Source of the DNA: Acidimicrobiia bacterium
GTDB taxonomy: Bacteria; Actinomycetota; Acidimicrobiia; Spongiisociales; ZC4RG35
Assembly (NCBI GenBank): GCA_029865445.1
Contig: JAOUGY010000074.1
Span: forward strand, 1 to 13,532
DNA length: 13,532 bases
Reading direction: 5' to 3'
Part shown: one piece after another, positions 6,111 to 12,712 of the stretch
How the letters are laid out: each line of letters opens with the position of its first letter
How positions within the stretch are numbered: the first letter of the stretch is position 1
The notes under the pieces: generated by a model
What the model was told of the DNA's origin: nothing
Database searches by the model: none
Seen by the model: only the letters and a program-made list of their open reading frames with translations
Program-made: the position numbers and the translations under genes

Positions 6111-7277
6111 ATGGCACGTCCATTGCGAGTAGGACTGGTCGGCGCGGACGCCACCGGCCGGGGATGGGGCCCGGTGGCCCACATTCCCGCGTTGCGCGGG
6201 ATCGAAGGGGTGGAGCTGGTGGCGCTGTGTACCAGCCGTCCCGAGTCGGCATCGGCCGCCGCCGCGGCCTACGGCGTCGACCGCGCCTATCACGATGTCG
6301 GCGAGATGGCCGCCGAGCCGGATATCGACATCGTATCCGTGGTGGTGAGGGTGCCCCACCATCATCAGGTGGTGATGGCTGCGCTGGAAGCCGGCAAACA
6401 CGTCTTCTGCGAATGGCCGCTCGGTTCCAACTTGGCCGAGGCTCAGCAGATGGCCGCCCTCGCCCGGGAGAAGGGGGTCGTCACGGCGATTGGGCTGCAG
6501 GGGCGCCACGACCCGCGGCTCACCCACGTGAAAGAACTCCACGACGAGGGTTGGTTGGGTGAGATCGTCTCGGTGAACGTGTCGTTGCTGGCCGGTGGTG
6601 CCGGGACGAGCGACTCCCGCAGCGCGTGGATGGGCAGGGCCGACAACGGCGCCAACTTCGTGACGATCGCCGCCGGCCACACCATCGACTACGTCACCTA
6701 TTGCCTGGGGCCGGTGGCGGAGGTCTCGGCGTCGGTGGCGACGCAGGTCCCGCAGTGGCAGCTCGCCGACAGCGGCGAGACGATCGACGTGGATGCACCC
6801 GACACCGTGCTCTTGAACGGCACACTCGCCGGTGGCGGCCTCCTCTCTCTTCATGCAGCCTCAGTTCCCTTCAACGGGAGCAACTGGCGCATGGAGATCT
6901 ACGGCACCGAAGGCACGATCGTGGCTTCGACGCCGGTGCTTCCCCAGATCAGCCCGATCACGCTGGAGGGTGCCCGGGGCGACGGGCCGCTCTCCCAGCT
7001 TCCGACGCCCGAGCGGCTGGTCGTCGTACCGGAGGACGTGCCGCATGGGCCGGCTCGCAACGTTGCCGCCGGCTACGTCCGCATGGCCGCAGCGATCAAA
7101 GACGAAAGACGTTTCGACCCGGATTTCGACCACGCCAGGGAACTCCACGAGCTGCTCGAAGCACTCCAGCACTCCTCCGACACCGGGAGTGCCGTGACGC
7201 TCCACGATCCGAACCGCGTCCACCGGCTACCGCACGTACACACGAACCCCCCGGGACAGCCAGGGAATCACGCCTGA
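6111..7277 (+). CDS. Gfo/Idh/MocA-family oxidoreductase, Gal80-like
   Basis: This is a 388-residue protein with an N-terminal Rossmann domain (GLVGADATGRGWG at 8-20) and a C-terminal alpha/beta substrate domain (AGHTIDYVTY near 190). In most family members the nucleotide domain ends in EKP, with a catalytic lysine; here it reads EWPLG (101-105). The next stretch, GLQGRHDPRLTHVKELHDEG, recalls yeast Gal80, which also has EWA and LQGR. It may therefore be a sugar-linked dehydrogenase with altered chemistry or an NAD(P)-sensing regulator. Start ATG 6111 is supported by GAAGGAG 6 nt upstream; the frame also reaches an ATG at 6039. It is not obviously in an operon: a 108-base gap separates it from the nitroreductase gene, and it converges on the MDR gene. 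Confidence 0.88.
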   Translation: MARPLRVGLVGADATGRGWGPVAHIPALRGIEGVELVALCTSRPESASAAAAAYGVDRAYHDVGEMAAEPDIDIVSVVVRVPHHHQVVMAALEAGKHVFCEWPLGSNLAEAQQMAALAREKGVVTAIGLQGRHDPRLTHVKELHDEGWLGEIVSVNVSLLAGGAGTSDSRSAWMGRADNGANFVTIAAGHTIDYVTYCLGPVAEVSASVATQVPQWQLADSGETIDVDAPDTVLLNGTLAGGGLLSLHAASVPFNGSNWRMEIYGTEGTIVASTPVLPQISPITLEGARGDGPLSQLPTPERLVVVPEDVPHGPARNVAAGYVRMAAAIKDERRFDPDFDHARELHELLEALQHSSDTGSAVTLHDPNRVHRLPHVHTNPPGQPGNHA

Positions 7278-7339
7278 TCCCGCAGTTCACCACTCAAACC
7301 GACCGCGAACGGGTTCTGGCGATCTGGCCGGCCGGAGAC

Positions 7340-8329
7340 TCAGGGCAATACCACGAGCTTGCCGGTTGCTAGACCGGCCTCCATGTCGGCGTGGGCCCGG
7401 ACGATCTCATCCAGACGGTAAGCCCGGTGAATCGGCACCCGGGCCCGCCCAGCCGCAACGTCGTCGAGGAACCCCTGCAATACAGCGGGTGGAAGATCGG
7501 CTGCGTCGCCTCCGTAGGCGGTGAGCCGAACCCCTCGAGGGAGGTATTCGATGGGGTAGAAGTCGCGGACCGTCCACTGGTTCGACAGCATCCCGGTGAA
7601 ACACACTACGCCGTGTACGCGTGTCGCTCGGAGCGTGTCGGGCAGGGTGGGCGTGCCGACGAGTTCGAGGGCGGTGTCGACCCCGCCCGGGATGAGACTG
7701 CGGACCTGAACGGCGACATCACCGTCGTCTACCAACGGGTGCTGCACGCCGATCTCGCCAAGGACGTCGATGCGGTCGGGATCACGGGTGGTGGAGAGCA
7801 CCGTCATACCGAGGCGACGAGCAAGCACGGCGGTCGCCATCCCGACCGACGATGTACCGCCTCGGATGAGGATCGACTGGCCGGGCCGGGCATCGAGACC
7901 AATGGTCAACGATCCATGGGAGGTCTGGAGCATCTCGGGGACGGCTCCGAGCGTCGCCGAATCGAGACCGCTCGTGAACGGGATCGTCTGCGCCACGGGC
8001 ACACACGTGTATTCGGCGTAACCACCGTCGAAGGTGCGGCCCATGCCGCCCATCATGGCGGCGACCTGTGTCCCAGGTTCGAGCTCGCCGCCGGGACATT
8101 CGACCACGACCCCCGTCGCCTCGATGCCGAGCACCCGTGGAAAGACCACACCTTCGGCGAGGCCGAGGCGCGTGTGCAATTCGGACCGATTGAGTCCGAA
8201 CGCCTCGACTCTGATCAGTACCTGGCCGGGCCGGGGCGTAGGCACGGGGATTTCGCGAATCTGCAGAGCCTCGGGCGGCCCTGGCGCGTCGAGCACGACG
8301 GCCCGCATCGAGGTTGGGATCTCGGTCAT
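7340..8329 (-). CDS. MDR-superfamily NADPH:quinone oxidoreductase / zinc-free alcohol dehydrogenase
   Basis: This 329-residue medium-chain dehydrogenase/reductase has a GroES-like N-terminal domain with NRSELHTR (47-54) and PRVLGIEATG (64-73). A Rossmann domain follows with the cofactor loop GGTSSVGMA (157-165). The catalytic and structural zinc cysteines of alcohol dehydrogenases are missing, which places it with the NADPH-dependent quinone/enone reductases. It would reduce a quinone or an alpha,beta-unsaturated carbonyl in the cytoplasm. Its ATG overlaps the stop of the upstream marR gene by 4 bases, so both are translated from one mRNA and the enzyme is probably induced by the ligand that MarR senses. 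It ends convergently, 62 bases from the Gal80-like gene. Confidence 0.92.
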   Translation of the reverse strand: MTEIPTSMRAVVLDAPGPPEALQIREIPVPTPRPGQVLIRVEAFGLNRSELHTRLGLAEGVVFPRVLGIEATGVVVECPGGELEPGTQVAAMMGGMGRTFDGGYAEYTCVPVAQTIPFTSGLDSATLGAVPEMLQTSHGSLTIGLDARPGQSILIRGGTSSVGMATAVLARRLGMTVLSTTRDPDRIDVLGEIGVQHPLVDDGDVAVQVRSLIPGGVDTALELVGTPTLPDTLRATRVHGVVCFTGMLSNQWTVRDFYPIEYLPRGVRLTAYGGDAADLPPAVLQGFLDDVAAGRARVPIHRAYRLDEIVRAHADMEAGLATGKLVVLP

Positions 8330-8805
8330 CGGGCTCTCCCCTGTCGGGCACCGATGTGCCGACGCACGTCTCGCAGATTCGATGCGAGCGAATCAAGTCG
8401 CTCCCGGGGCAACGAGGCTCCGAGCCAGGCTTCGAGTTCACCTTCGAACGAGGCTCGGGCGGCGTCGAGGCGGCGACGCCCGTCCGGGGTGAGGGCGAGG
8501 AGCGACGATCGGGCATCGTCGGGGTTCGGCCTGCGCGTGCACAGACCGGCCATCTCGAGGCGATCGACCAGCTTGCTGGTGCCTCCCACCGTTATCGACA
8601 GGGCCTCGGCGATGTCGGCCACCCGGCAGTCGGTCACCCGGTCCATCACCTGCATCGGCTCGAACCACGACAGCGGAAGGTCGTGATCGCTACGGAGCCG
8701 GTCGTCGACCAGATCCCACAGTTCGGTCTCGAGCCTCACCAAATCACTGAACAGTGCCGCCAGCTCGACCCGAGAGCCCGCCCCGGTCGGAGGTTTCGTT
8801 TCCAT
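8326..8805 (-). CDS. MarR-family regulator of the oxidoreductase operon
   Basis: This is a 159-residue winged-helix protein: N-terminal dimerisation helix, SWFEPMQVMDRV, the helix-turn-helix VADIAEALSITVGGTSKLVD, a wing with RRPNPDDARSSLLALT, and C-terminal helices. It lacks the strict DxR[AS]xxVxLT wing but keeps D-A-R-S-S-L. It is the first gene of a two-gene operon with the MDR reductase (ATGA overlap). There is no ribosome binding site. The start codon is the ATG in the middle of a perfect 10-base palindrome, with TAGAGT ending 7 nt upstream, so a leaderless mRNA and strict autoregulation are inferred. The ligand is unknown. Confidence 0.92.
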   Translation of the reverse strand: METKPPTGAGSRVELAALFSDLVRLETELWDLVDDRLRSDHDLPLSWFEPMQVMDRVTDCRVADIAEALSITVGGTSKLVDRLEMAGLCTRRPNPDDARSSLLALTPDGRRRLDAARASFEGELEAWLGASLPRERLDSLASNLRDVRRHIGARQGRAR

Positions 8806-8840
8806 GGAATCAACTCTAGACAGAGTTGCATTCCATGGAA
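8800..8840. promoter_or_regulatory. Nested twin-palindrome operator at the second marR gene
   Basis: The perfect palindrome TTCCATGGAA occurs twice, at 8800-8809 and 8831-8840, 31 bases apart (about three helical turns). Between them lies CAACTCT-AGAC-AGAGTTG (8811-8828), centred within half a base of the same point. The first copy contains the marR start codon, the central repeat contains the predicted -10 box, and the second copy would cover the -35. A MarR dimer on either part would block its own promoter. Confidence 0.75.
8813..8818 (-). promoter_or_regulatory. Predicted -10 element of the marR-MDR operon, leaderless
   Basis: TAGAGT on the minus strand is followed by TGATTCC (7 nt) and the ATG at 8805. 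It lies inside the central inverted repeat of the operator. Confidence 0.5.
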
Positions 8841-8934
8841 GCTACTCCGCGATACGACGGACGCCGAACCGGTGGCCAACGCGTTCGCCGATTCCCGGAG
8901 CGCCGGAGATGCCGACTCTTCGTGTTGCCGATCC

Positions 8935-10101
8935 TCAGGCTTCGACGTCGGCCTGCTGACGTAGTCGCTGGATGCGGCGATGCTCGATGACCAGGACCAC
9001 GAACATCACGACGACGACCGAGGTCAGCATGTTGAGGCCTTCCATCGGCGCCCCGAGGAATACGACGCCCGCAATGACGAGCGCCCCCACCAACCGCTCT
9101 CGCGCTTGGGCTCGAAAGGCGCGCCACACGGCGAGGTACACCCCCATCAGGAACAGGAAGAGGCCTGCGGCGAGCATCCCTCGAAATCCGAGAGGCACCG
9201 GGTCGCGGGGGTGCAGGGCGATCTCCTCGAGTGCCGCGGCGGCGAGAACGACGCCGGCCACGATCGGGGCATGGGCCCAGGTATAGACATCCCGGATGAA
9301 CCGGCCGGCCGCCCGGCCGTCGAGCCTGGAAGCGGCATACTCGAGCCCCGGACTGGGTCGATCGAAATAGGCCCACCACAGCAGGCCGGCAAACGCCCCG
9401 GATGCCAGCAGTGCCGAAACAGTCGCCGCCGTCAGGCTGCCGTCCTGCTCCAGGGCTGCCACGACGGGAATGCCGATCGCCACGATCACCTCGCCGAGAG
9501 CGATGATGATGATCAGCCCGTGGCGTTCGGCGAAATGGCCCGGGCGCACCAACCATTCACTGTCGGCGGCCTTGACCATTGCCCACAACACGATGGCAAC
9601 TGAGCCAAGCCAAAACGCCAGCCGGGTCGAACCGTCGTAGAAGGACCCGACGACGAGCACCGTCATGGCGAGCACATTGGGAGCGATCCAGTTGCGAGCG
9701 GCAGAGCGATAGTCGAGTTCCTCGGTCGTTCCTATCGTCTGCATACCGAATCCGATGAGCATGATCCCGGTGAGAGCGATCGCAAACACCGGCCCGCCCC
9801 CGGCGAGGGCAGTCGACGTCGAGGCCGCCATCGGGATGCTGACCACCGTGGCGATAAGAAAGAGCGTGCGCACGGGCCGTCCATTACCCGACAACGCATT
9901 CGCCGCCCATGTCAGCTGCTGCCAGGGCAACCACAGCAAGGTGAACAGCAACGCCGCCTTCCCGGCCCCGGCCCAGGTCGGTTCGTGGATCAGCAGGGCC
10001 ACCAACTGCGAAAACGCAAAGACATAGGCCAAGTCGAAGAACAGCTCAACCGGATCTGCCGTGAAGTCCTCGGTCAGTGGTGGGAGTTCGATGCCCTTCA
10101 T
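8935..10101 (-). CDS. LtrA-family multipass membrane protein (low temperature requirement protein A)
   Basis: This 388-residue protein has about ten to twelve predicted membrane helices. The family signatures are clear: PVELFFDLAYVFAFSQL at 17-33 and AERHGLIIIIALGE at 191-204. LtrA was named from a Listeria mutant unable to grow in the cold; its biochemical role is not established, and transport or cofactor binding have been suggested. The length is normal and no cleavable signal is needed. The C-terminal tail is basic then acidic (EHRRIQRLRQQADVEA). TACACT ends 6 nt before the ATG, so a leaderless monocistronic mRNA is likely. It lies downstream of the sigma factor gene on the same strand, but a 214-base gap with a strong inverted repeat separates the two. 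Confidence 0.93.
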   Translation of the reverse strand: MKGIELPPLTEDFTADPVELFFDLAYVFAFSQLVALLIHEPTWAGAGKAALLFTLLWLPWQQLTWAANALSGNGRPVRTLFLIATVVSIPMAASTSTALAGGGPVFAIALTGIMLIGFGMQTIGTTEELDYRSAARNWIAPNVLAMTVLVVGSFYDGSTRLAFWLGSVAIVLWAMVKAADSEWLVRPGHFAERHGLIIIIALGEVIVAIGIPVVAALEQDGSLTAATVSALLASGAFAGLLWWAYFDRPSPGLEYAASRLDGRAAGRFIRDVYTWAHAPIVAGVVLAAAALEEIALHPRDPVPLGFRGMLAAGLFLFLMGVYLAVWRAFRAQARERLVGALVIAGVVFLGAPMEGLNMLTSVVVVMFVVLVIEHRRIQRLRQQADVEA

Positions 10102-10107
10102 ACCGGG

Positions 10108-10113
10108 AGTGTA
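10108..10113 (-). promoter_or_regulatory. Predicted -10 element of the ltrA-like gene, leaderless
   Basis: TACACT on the minus strand is followed by CCCGGT (6 nt) and ATG 10101. No Shine-Dalgarno is seen. Confidence 0.45.
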
Positions 10114-10165
10114 GGTGGGGTCGCCCCCGGGCCACCTCCGGCAATCGAAGGGCGCACGGGTTGCT

Positions 10166-10212
10166 GGTCGGTGGGCCTATTCGACGACCGCCGAGAGGCG
10201 TGCCCACCGACC
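10166..10212. repeat. 11-bp perfect inverted repeat between the sigma factor and ltrA genes
   Basis: GGTCGGTGGGC (10166-10176) and GCCCACCGACC (10202-10212) are exact inverse copies around a 25-base loop. The loop itself holds a CGCC-GAGA-GGCG mini-hairpin with a GNRA-type loop. On the minus strand it lies about 100 bases past the sigma stop and could be a terminator, although no T-run follows. On the plus strand its right arm abuts GGAGGAG (10213-10219), which sits 8 nt before an ATG at 10228. Confidence 0.6.
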
Positions 10213-10315
10213 GGAGGAGACATCGTGATGTCCATCAGCGACAGAAACCCGAAGCCCGCGTCACATCGTGAGTTGCTCGACAGACGGTGGGTTGCCCTTT
10301 CGAACCGACTGGAGA

Positions 10316-10977
10316 TCAGCCTCGCTCGGACGGGGGCGCGATCCGGGCAGCGACATCTGGCGGGACGACGGAGTCGGGATCGCGGAGCTGCCCCACGACC
10401 TCGCGAACACCCACCAGGGCGGCATACAGCGGCGGACAAGTCGGGCAAGACTCCAGGTGGGCTTCGACGATGTCAACGGTTTCTGGGTCGAGCGCCCCGT
10501 CCAGGTACTCCGAAACATGCCGCCGGGCGTCCCAACATCTCATCGGCAATCCTTTCAGAGCGTGGCGGCGTTCGGCACCTGTGGCGAGGGCCGAAACCGG
10601 CGCCATCCGTCCGCGCCGCAGCCGCTGTTTCGCCGCGGGCAATCCGATCTCCTCCAACTCGGCGATCTCCCGCACGGTCCAACCCTCGGCGTCGTGCAGT
10701 ACGACGGCGGTTCGATAGATGAACGGCACGCGGGCCAGCCCATCCTCCAGTTCCTCGCGGGTCGATGCACGCTCCACGACTGCTGCGGGATCGACTGTGT
10801 AGTTGTCGTCCCGCCACGACTCTTCGACCTCCTCGACCACGATCTCGAACTCCGAACGGCGAGCTCGGTCGACGGCGAGGTTGCGGAGAATTCGCTTCAG
10901 CCACGCCGCCGGCGGCGCATCACCGAGGTACTGATCTGCTTCTCCATCGCCCGCACGATCGTGTCCTGGGTGAGGTC
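10316..10977 (-). CDS. ECF-type sigma-70 factor with C-terminal zinc-finger domain (frameshifted at region 2)
   Basis: Region 2 begins in one frame (DLTQDTIVRAMEK) and continues one frame away as ADQYLGDAPPAAWLKRILRN, then LAVDRARR. One extra G at about 10939 would join them. Region 4 follows: LEDGLARVPFIYRTAVVLHD, then WTVREIAELEEIGLPAAKQR and LRRGRM. A linker leads to MRCWDARRHVSEYLDG and H-x3-C-x2-C (HLESCPTC), a zf-HC2/anti-sigma-type zinc-binding fold. Fused zinc fingers are known in several actinobacterial ECF groups and may replace a separate anti-sigma factor, giving redox control (inference). Region 2.1 is not recognisable: upstream the frame runs straight into a zinc-ribbon membrane protein. 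No start codon is available near region 2 in the second frame. Confidence 0.8.
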
Positions 10978-11235
10978 GGCGGCCAGGTGTGGCACGGTCA
11001 GACTCACCAGCACCAGCGGCGCCACCGCCCAGGTAGCCGGCGCCCTTCGGGCGAGCACGACCGAGCCCATGAGCGCCAGTGTCATCGGAGCCAGGGCGGC
11101 CCACATGGCAAGCCACATGGCTGCCGCCCGGGAACCGACGAACGCGAGACCGCACGAAGGGCACGCTTCGACAGGCTCGATAGAGGTGCGCCAGATGCGG
11201 TCGTCCCCGCAGCCGGCACACCTCCGTCGCCACAC
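10897..11235 (-). CDS. Zinc-ribbon two-helix membrane ORF (DUF983-like) running into sigma region 2
   Basis: From GTG 11235 this frame encodes 112 residues. It has a zinc ribbon with CAGC (6-9) and CPSC-G-L-A-F (25-32), a first membrane helix at about 37-61, a second at about 67-82, then DLTQDTIVRAMEK and a short basic out-of-frame tail. The ribbon plus helices look like DUF983-type small membrane proteins, while DLTQDTIVRAMEK (87-99) is typical ECF region 2.2. Segment 62-86 could be read either as a membrane helix or as a degenerate sigma region 2.1. The frame stays open upstream to ATG 11310, but that would overlap the DUF2892 gene by 62 bases; GTG 11235 is 13 bases after that gene's stop. 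Either this is a real fusion or two genes were merged. Confidence 0.55.
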   Translation of the reverse strand: MWRRRCAGCGDDRIWRTSIEPVEACPSCGLAFVGSRAAAMWLAMWAALAPMTLALMGSVVLARRAPATWAVAPLVLVSLTVPHLAADLTQDTIVRAMEKQISTSVMRRRRRG

Positions 11236-11248
11236 CCTGCTCAGGCCC

Positions 11249-11479
11249 TCACCGTGCGTTGACCATCTCCTTCTTGGCCGAAGTCCGCGTCGACAGACGA
11301 CCGATCGCATAGATCGGACACCAGCCGGCGAGCCCGGTGAGCAGCGGCACGAATCCGAGGAACTTGAACACGGTTCCCAGGGTTCCCTCGACGATGCCGC
11401 CGAAACCGAGTACGAGCAGCAGGATGCCGAGGGCGATTCGGACGACCCGATCGACGGTGCCTTCGTTCATGTACGACAT
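11249..11479 (-). CDS. DUF2892 (YgaP-type) small membrane protein
   Basis: This 76-residue protein matches the inner-membrane DUF2892 domain. It has the NEGTVDRVVRIALGILLLVL opening, a Gly-rich turn, a second helix with GFVPLLTGLAGWCPIYAIGR carrying the conserved cysteine of the GWCP(I/L)Y motif, and a basic cytoplasmic tail. In YgaP the same domain is attached to a rhodanese; alone it is often found with sulfur or redox genes. AAGGAGG lies 6 nt before ATG 11479, one of the few clear ribosome sites in the window. An 8-bp inverted repeat sits just upstream and its right arm runs into this site. The gene leads the zinc-ribbon/sigma transcript and is divergent from nucS. Confidence 0.9.
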   Translation of the reverse strand: MSYMNEGTVDRVVRIALGILLLVLGFGGIVEGTLGTVFKFLGFVPLLTGLAGWCPIYAIGRLSTRTSAKKEMVNAR

Positions 11480-11489
11480 TGCGTCCTCC

Positions 11490-11523
11490 TTCGTCTCAGA
11501 ACTGTCGTCACGTCAGAGACGAA
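11490..11523. promoter_or_regulatory. Inverted repeat in the DUF2892-nucS divergent region
   Basis: TTCGTCTC (11490-11497) and GAGACGAA (11516-11523) are exact inverse copies around 18 bases. In the DUF2892 mRNA the stem would touch the AAGGAGG ribosome site and could hide it. As DNA it could be an operator shared by both genes. The same octamer appears upstream of xthA. Confidence 0.5.
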
Positions 11524-11565
11524 CGAACCGGCAATAGGGATACAGGACCTCGAGGGAGTCGTGAC

Positions 11566-11571
11566 TACGCT
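11566..11571 (+). promoter_or_regulatory. Predicted -10 element of nucS, leaderless
   Basis: TACGCT is followed by 8 nt and ATG 11580. The CTCCTCC just before the start is the inverse of a ribosome site, not a ribosome site itself. Confidence 0.4.
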
Positions 11572-11579
11572 CCTCCGCC

Positions 11580-12239
11580 ATGCGCCTCGTCATCGCCGAG
11601 TGCTCGGTGGACTATCAGGGCCGCCTCGACGCCCACCTGCCTCGAGCCCTCAGACTGATCATGGTGAAGGCGGATGGTTGTGTCGCCATCCACGCCGATG
11701 GCGGCGCCTACAAACCGCTCAACTGGATGAACGCCCCCAATACCGTGATCGAGGCAGACGACCACTGGGTCGTGACCAATCCCAAGGGTGAGCGACTGAC
11801 GATCCACCTGCATGAATTGGTGTCCGACACGAATCACGACCTCGGACTCGACCCTGGCCTCCAGAAGGACGGCGTCGAGGCCCACTTGCAGAAGCTGCTG
11901 GCGGAACGCCCGTGGGTATTGGAAGACGGACTGTCGCTCATCCGTCGGGAGTACCCCACCGACATCGGGCCGGTCGACCTGCTCTGCTCCGACGCCTCTG
12001 GAGGAACCGTCGCCGTGGAGGTCAAGCGGCGCGGCGAGATCGACGGCGTCGAACAGCTCGCCCGTTACCTGGAGCGACTCAACCTCGATTCTCGGCTGGC
12101 ACCCGTCCGCGGCATGTTCGTCGCCCAGGCGATCGCGCCACAGGCGAGGACTCTCGCCGATGCCAGGGGACTCCAGGCGATCGAAGTCGACTACGACGGA
12201 CTCCGCGACATCGAATCCGACGAGATGACTCTGTTCTGA
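11580..12239 (+). CDS. nucS: Mismatch-specific endonuclease NucS/EndoMS
   Basis: This 219-residue protein is the actinobacterial/archaeal mismatch nuclease that replaces MutS/MutL, cutting both strands around G-T, G-G and T-T mismatches. The N-terminal domain (to about residue 105) includes the KPLNWMNAP mismatch-binding region at 45-53. The C-terminal RecB-like nuclease domain has D133 in GPVDLLCSD and E147/K149 in VAVEVKRRG, the metal and catalytic residues. The last residues, DEMTLF, resemble a sliding-clamp-binding tail, in line with known stimulation of NucS by the beta clamp. It has its own promoter-like box without a ribosome site, and it ends back to back with the opposite gene inside the hexamer TGATCA. 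Confidence 0.96.
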   Translation: MRLVIAECSVDYQGRLDAHLPRALRLIMVKADGCVAIHADGGAYKPLNWMNAPNTVIEADDHWVVTNPKGERLTIHLHELVSDTNHDLGLDPGLQKDGVEAHLQKLLAERPWVLEDGLSLIRREYPTDIGPVDLLCSDASGGTVAVEVKRRGEIDGVEQLARYLERLNLDSRLAPVRGMFVAQAIAPQARTLADARGLQAIEVDYDGLRDIESDEMTLF

Positions 12240-12689
12240 TCAGCGAACTCTCACCGGCCGGTCGTGAGGGACGAGCAACCTGAGTTCATTCGAGGCCGCG
12301 CGGAGGTCGCCGATCGTGAGGGCGAGATCGGCGGCTTGGGAAGGGTCGAGAACGCGGGCGGTTATCAGTCGCACGTCCTGCCACGCTCGCGCCACCGCGG
12401 GATCCGAACCCGTCGGCGGCGCCTCCACAAGGGTGCGCAGCTCCTCGAACCGTCTGTCGACGAGGTAGTCCTTGTCGCCGGCCACGGCCTTCTCGAGATC
12501 ACCGATGATGGACTCGAGTTCGTCGACGCCGGCCCGGACGTTTTGTTGGTCTAGCTGACCCACCGCCGAGAACCATGCCACCACGAGCATGCCCAGCACG
12601 AATGCCGCAAGCCACGCCCGACTGGCCGTCAGCGGCCGCCACCTCACGGGTGGGTCGACCGGTTCCTCCAATCCGATCAGGGCCCGCAT
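12240..12689 (-). CDS. Single-pass membrane protein with helical extracytoplasmic domain, unknown function
   Basis: I do not recognise a family. The 149-residue protein has a short cytoplasmic N-terminus ending in basic residues (RWRPLTASR), one membrane helix at about 25-43 (AWLAAFVLGMLVVAWFSAV) and an outward-facing, acidic, helix-rich region of about 100 residues. The first part of that region, DELESIIGDLEKAVAG, looks like a coiled coil. No cysteines or enzyme motifs are seen. ATG 12689 is chosen because GAGGAGGG lies about 6 nt upstream; the frame is open to 13115 but that part is the shadow of xthA. It is divergent from xthA and ends with no spacer against nucS. A sensor or scaffold role is only a guess. 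Confidence 0.75.
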   Translation of the reverse strand: MRALIGLEEPVDPPVRWRPLTASRAWLAAFVLGMLVVAWFSAVGQLDQQNVRAGVDELESIIGDLEKAVAGDKDYLVDRRFEELRTLVEAPPTGSDPAVARAWQDVRLITARVLDPSQAADLALTIGDLRAASNELRLLVPHDRPVRVR

Positions 12690-12712
12690 GCCATTCCCTC
12701 CTCGACGGCACC

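Noticed and set aside
5781..6854. Minus-strand open frame of 357 codons
   Set aside because: It is antisense to the F420 nitroreductase and the Gal80-like gene, with Arg/His/Gly-rich shadow composition.
7391..8686. Plus-strand open frame of 431 codons
   Set aside because: It is the mirror of the MDR reductase and second MarR genes, which have clear family motifs on the minus strand.
8835..8984. Plus-strand ATG inside the second CCATGG palindrome with a short Arg-rich frame
   Set aside because: It has neither a TANNNT box at 6-9 nt nor a ribosome site, and it runs antisense into the ltrA-like gene; the ATG follows from the palindrome.
10978..11233. N-terminal extension of the sigma frame to ATG 11233
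   Set aside because: This part is the frame shadow of the zinc-ribbon membrane ORF. It has no sigma region 2 signature until after the frame change at about 10939.
10268..11791. Plus-strand open frame of 507 codons
   Set aside because: It runs antisense to the sigma, zinc-ribbon and DUF2892 genes and into nucS in another frame. Its sequence is low-complexity and Arg/His-rich with no domain pattern; it is open because of base composition.
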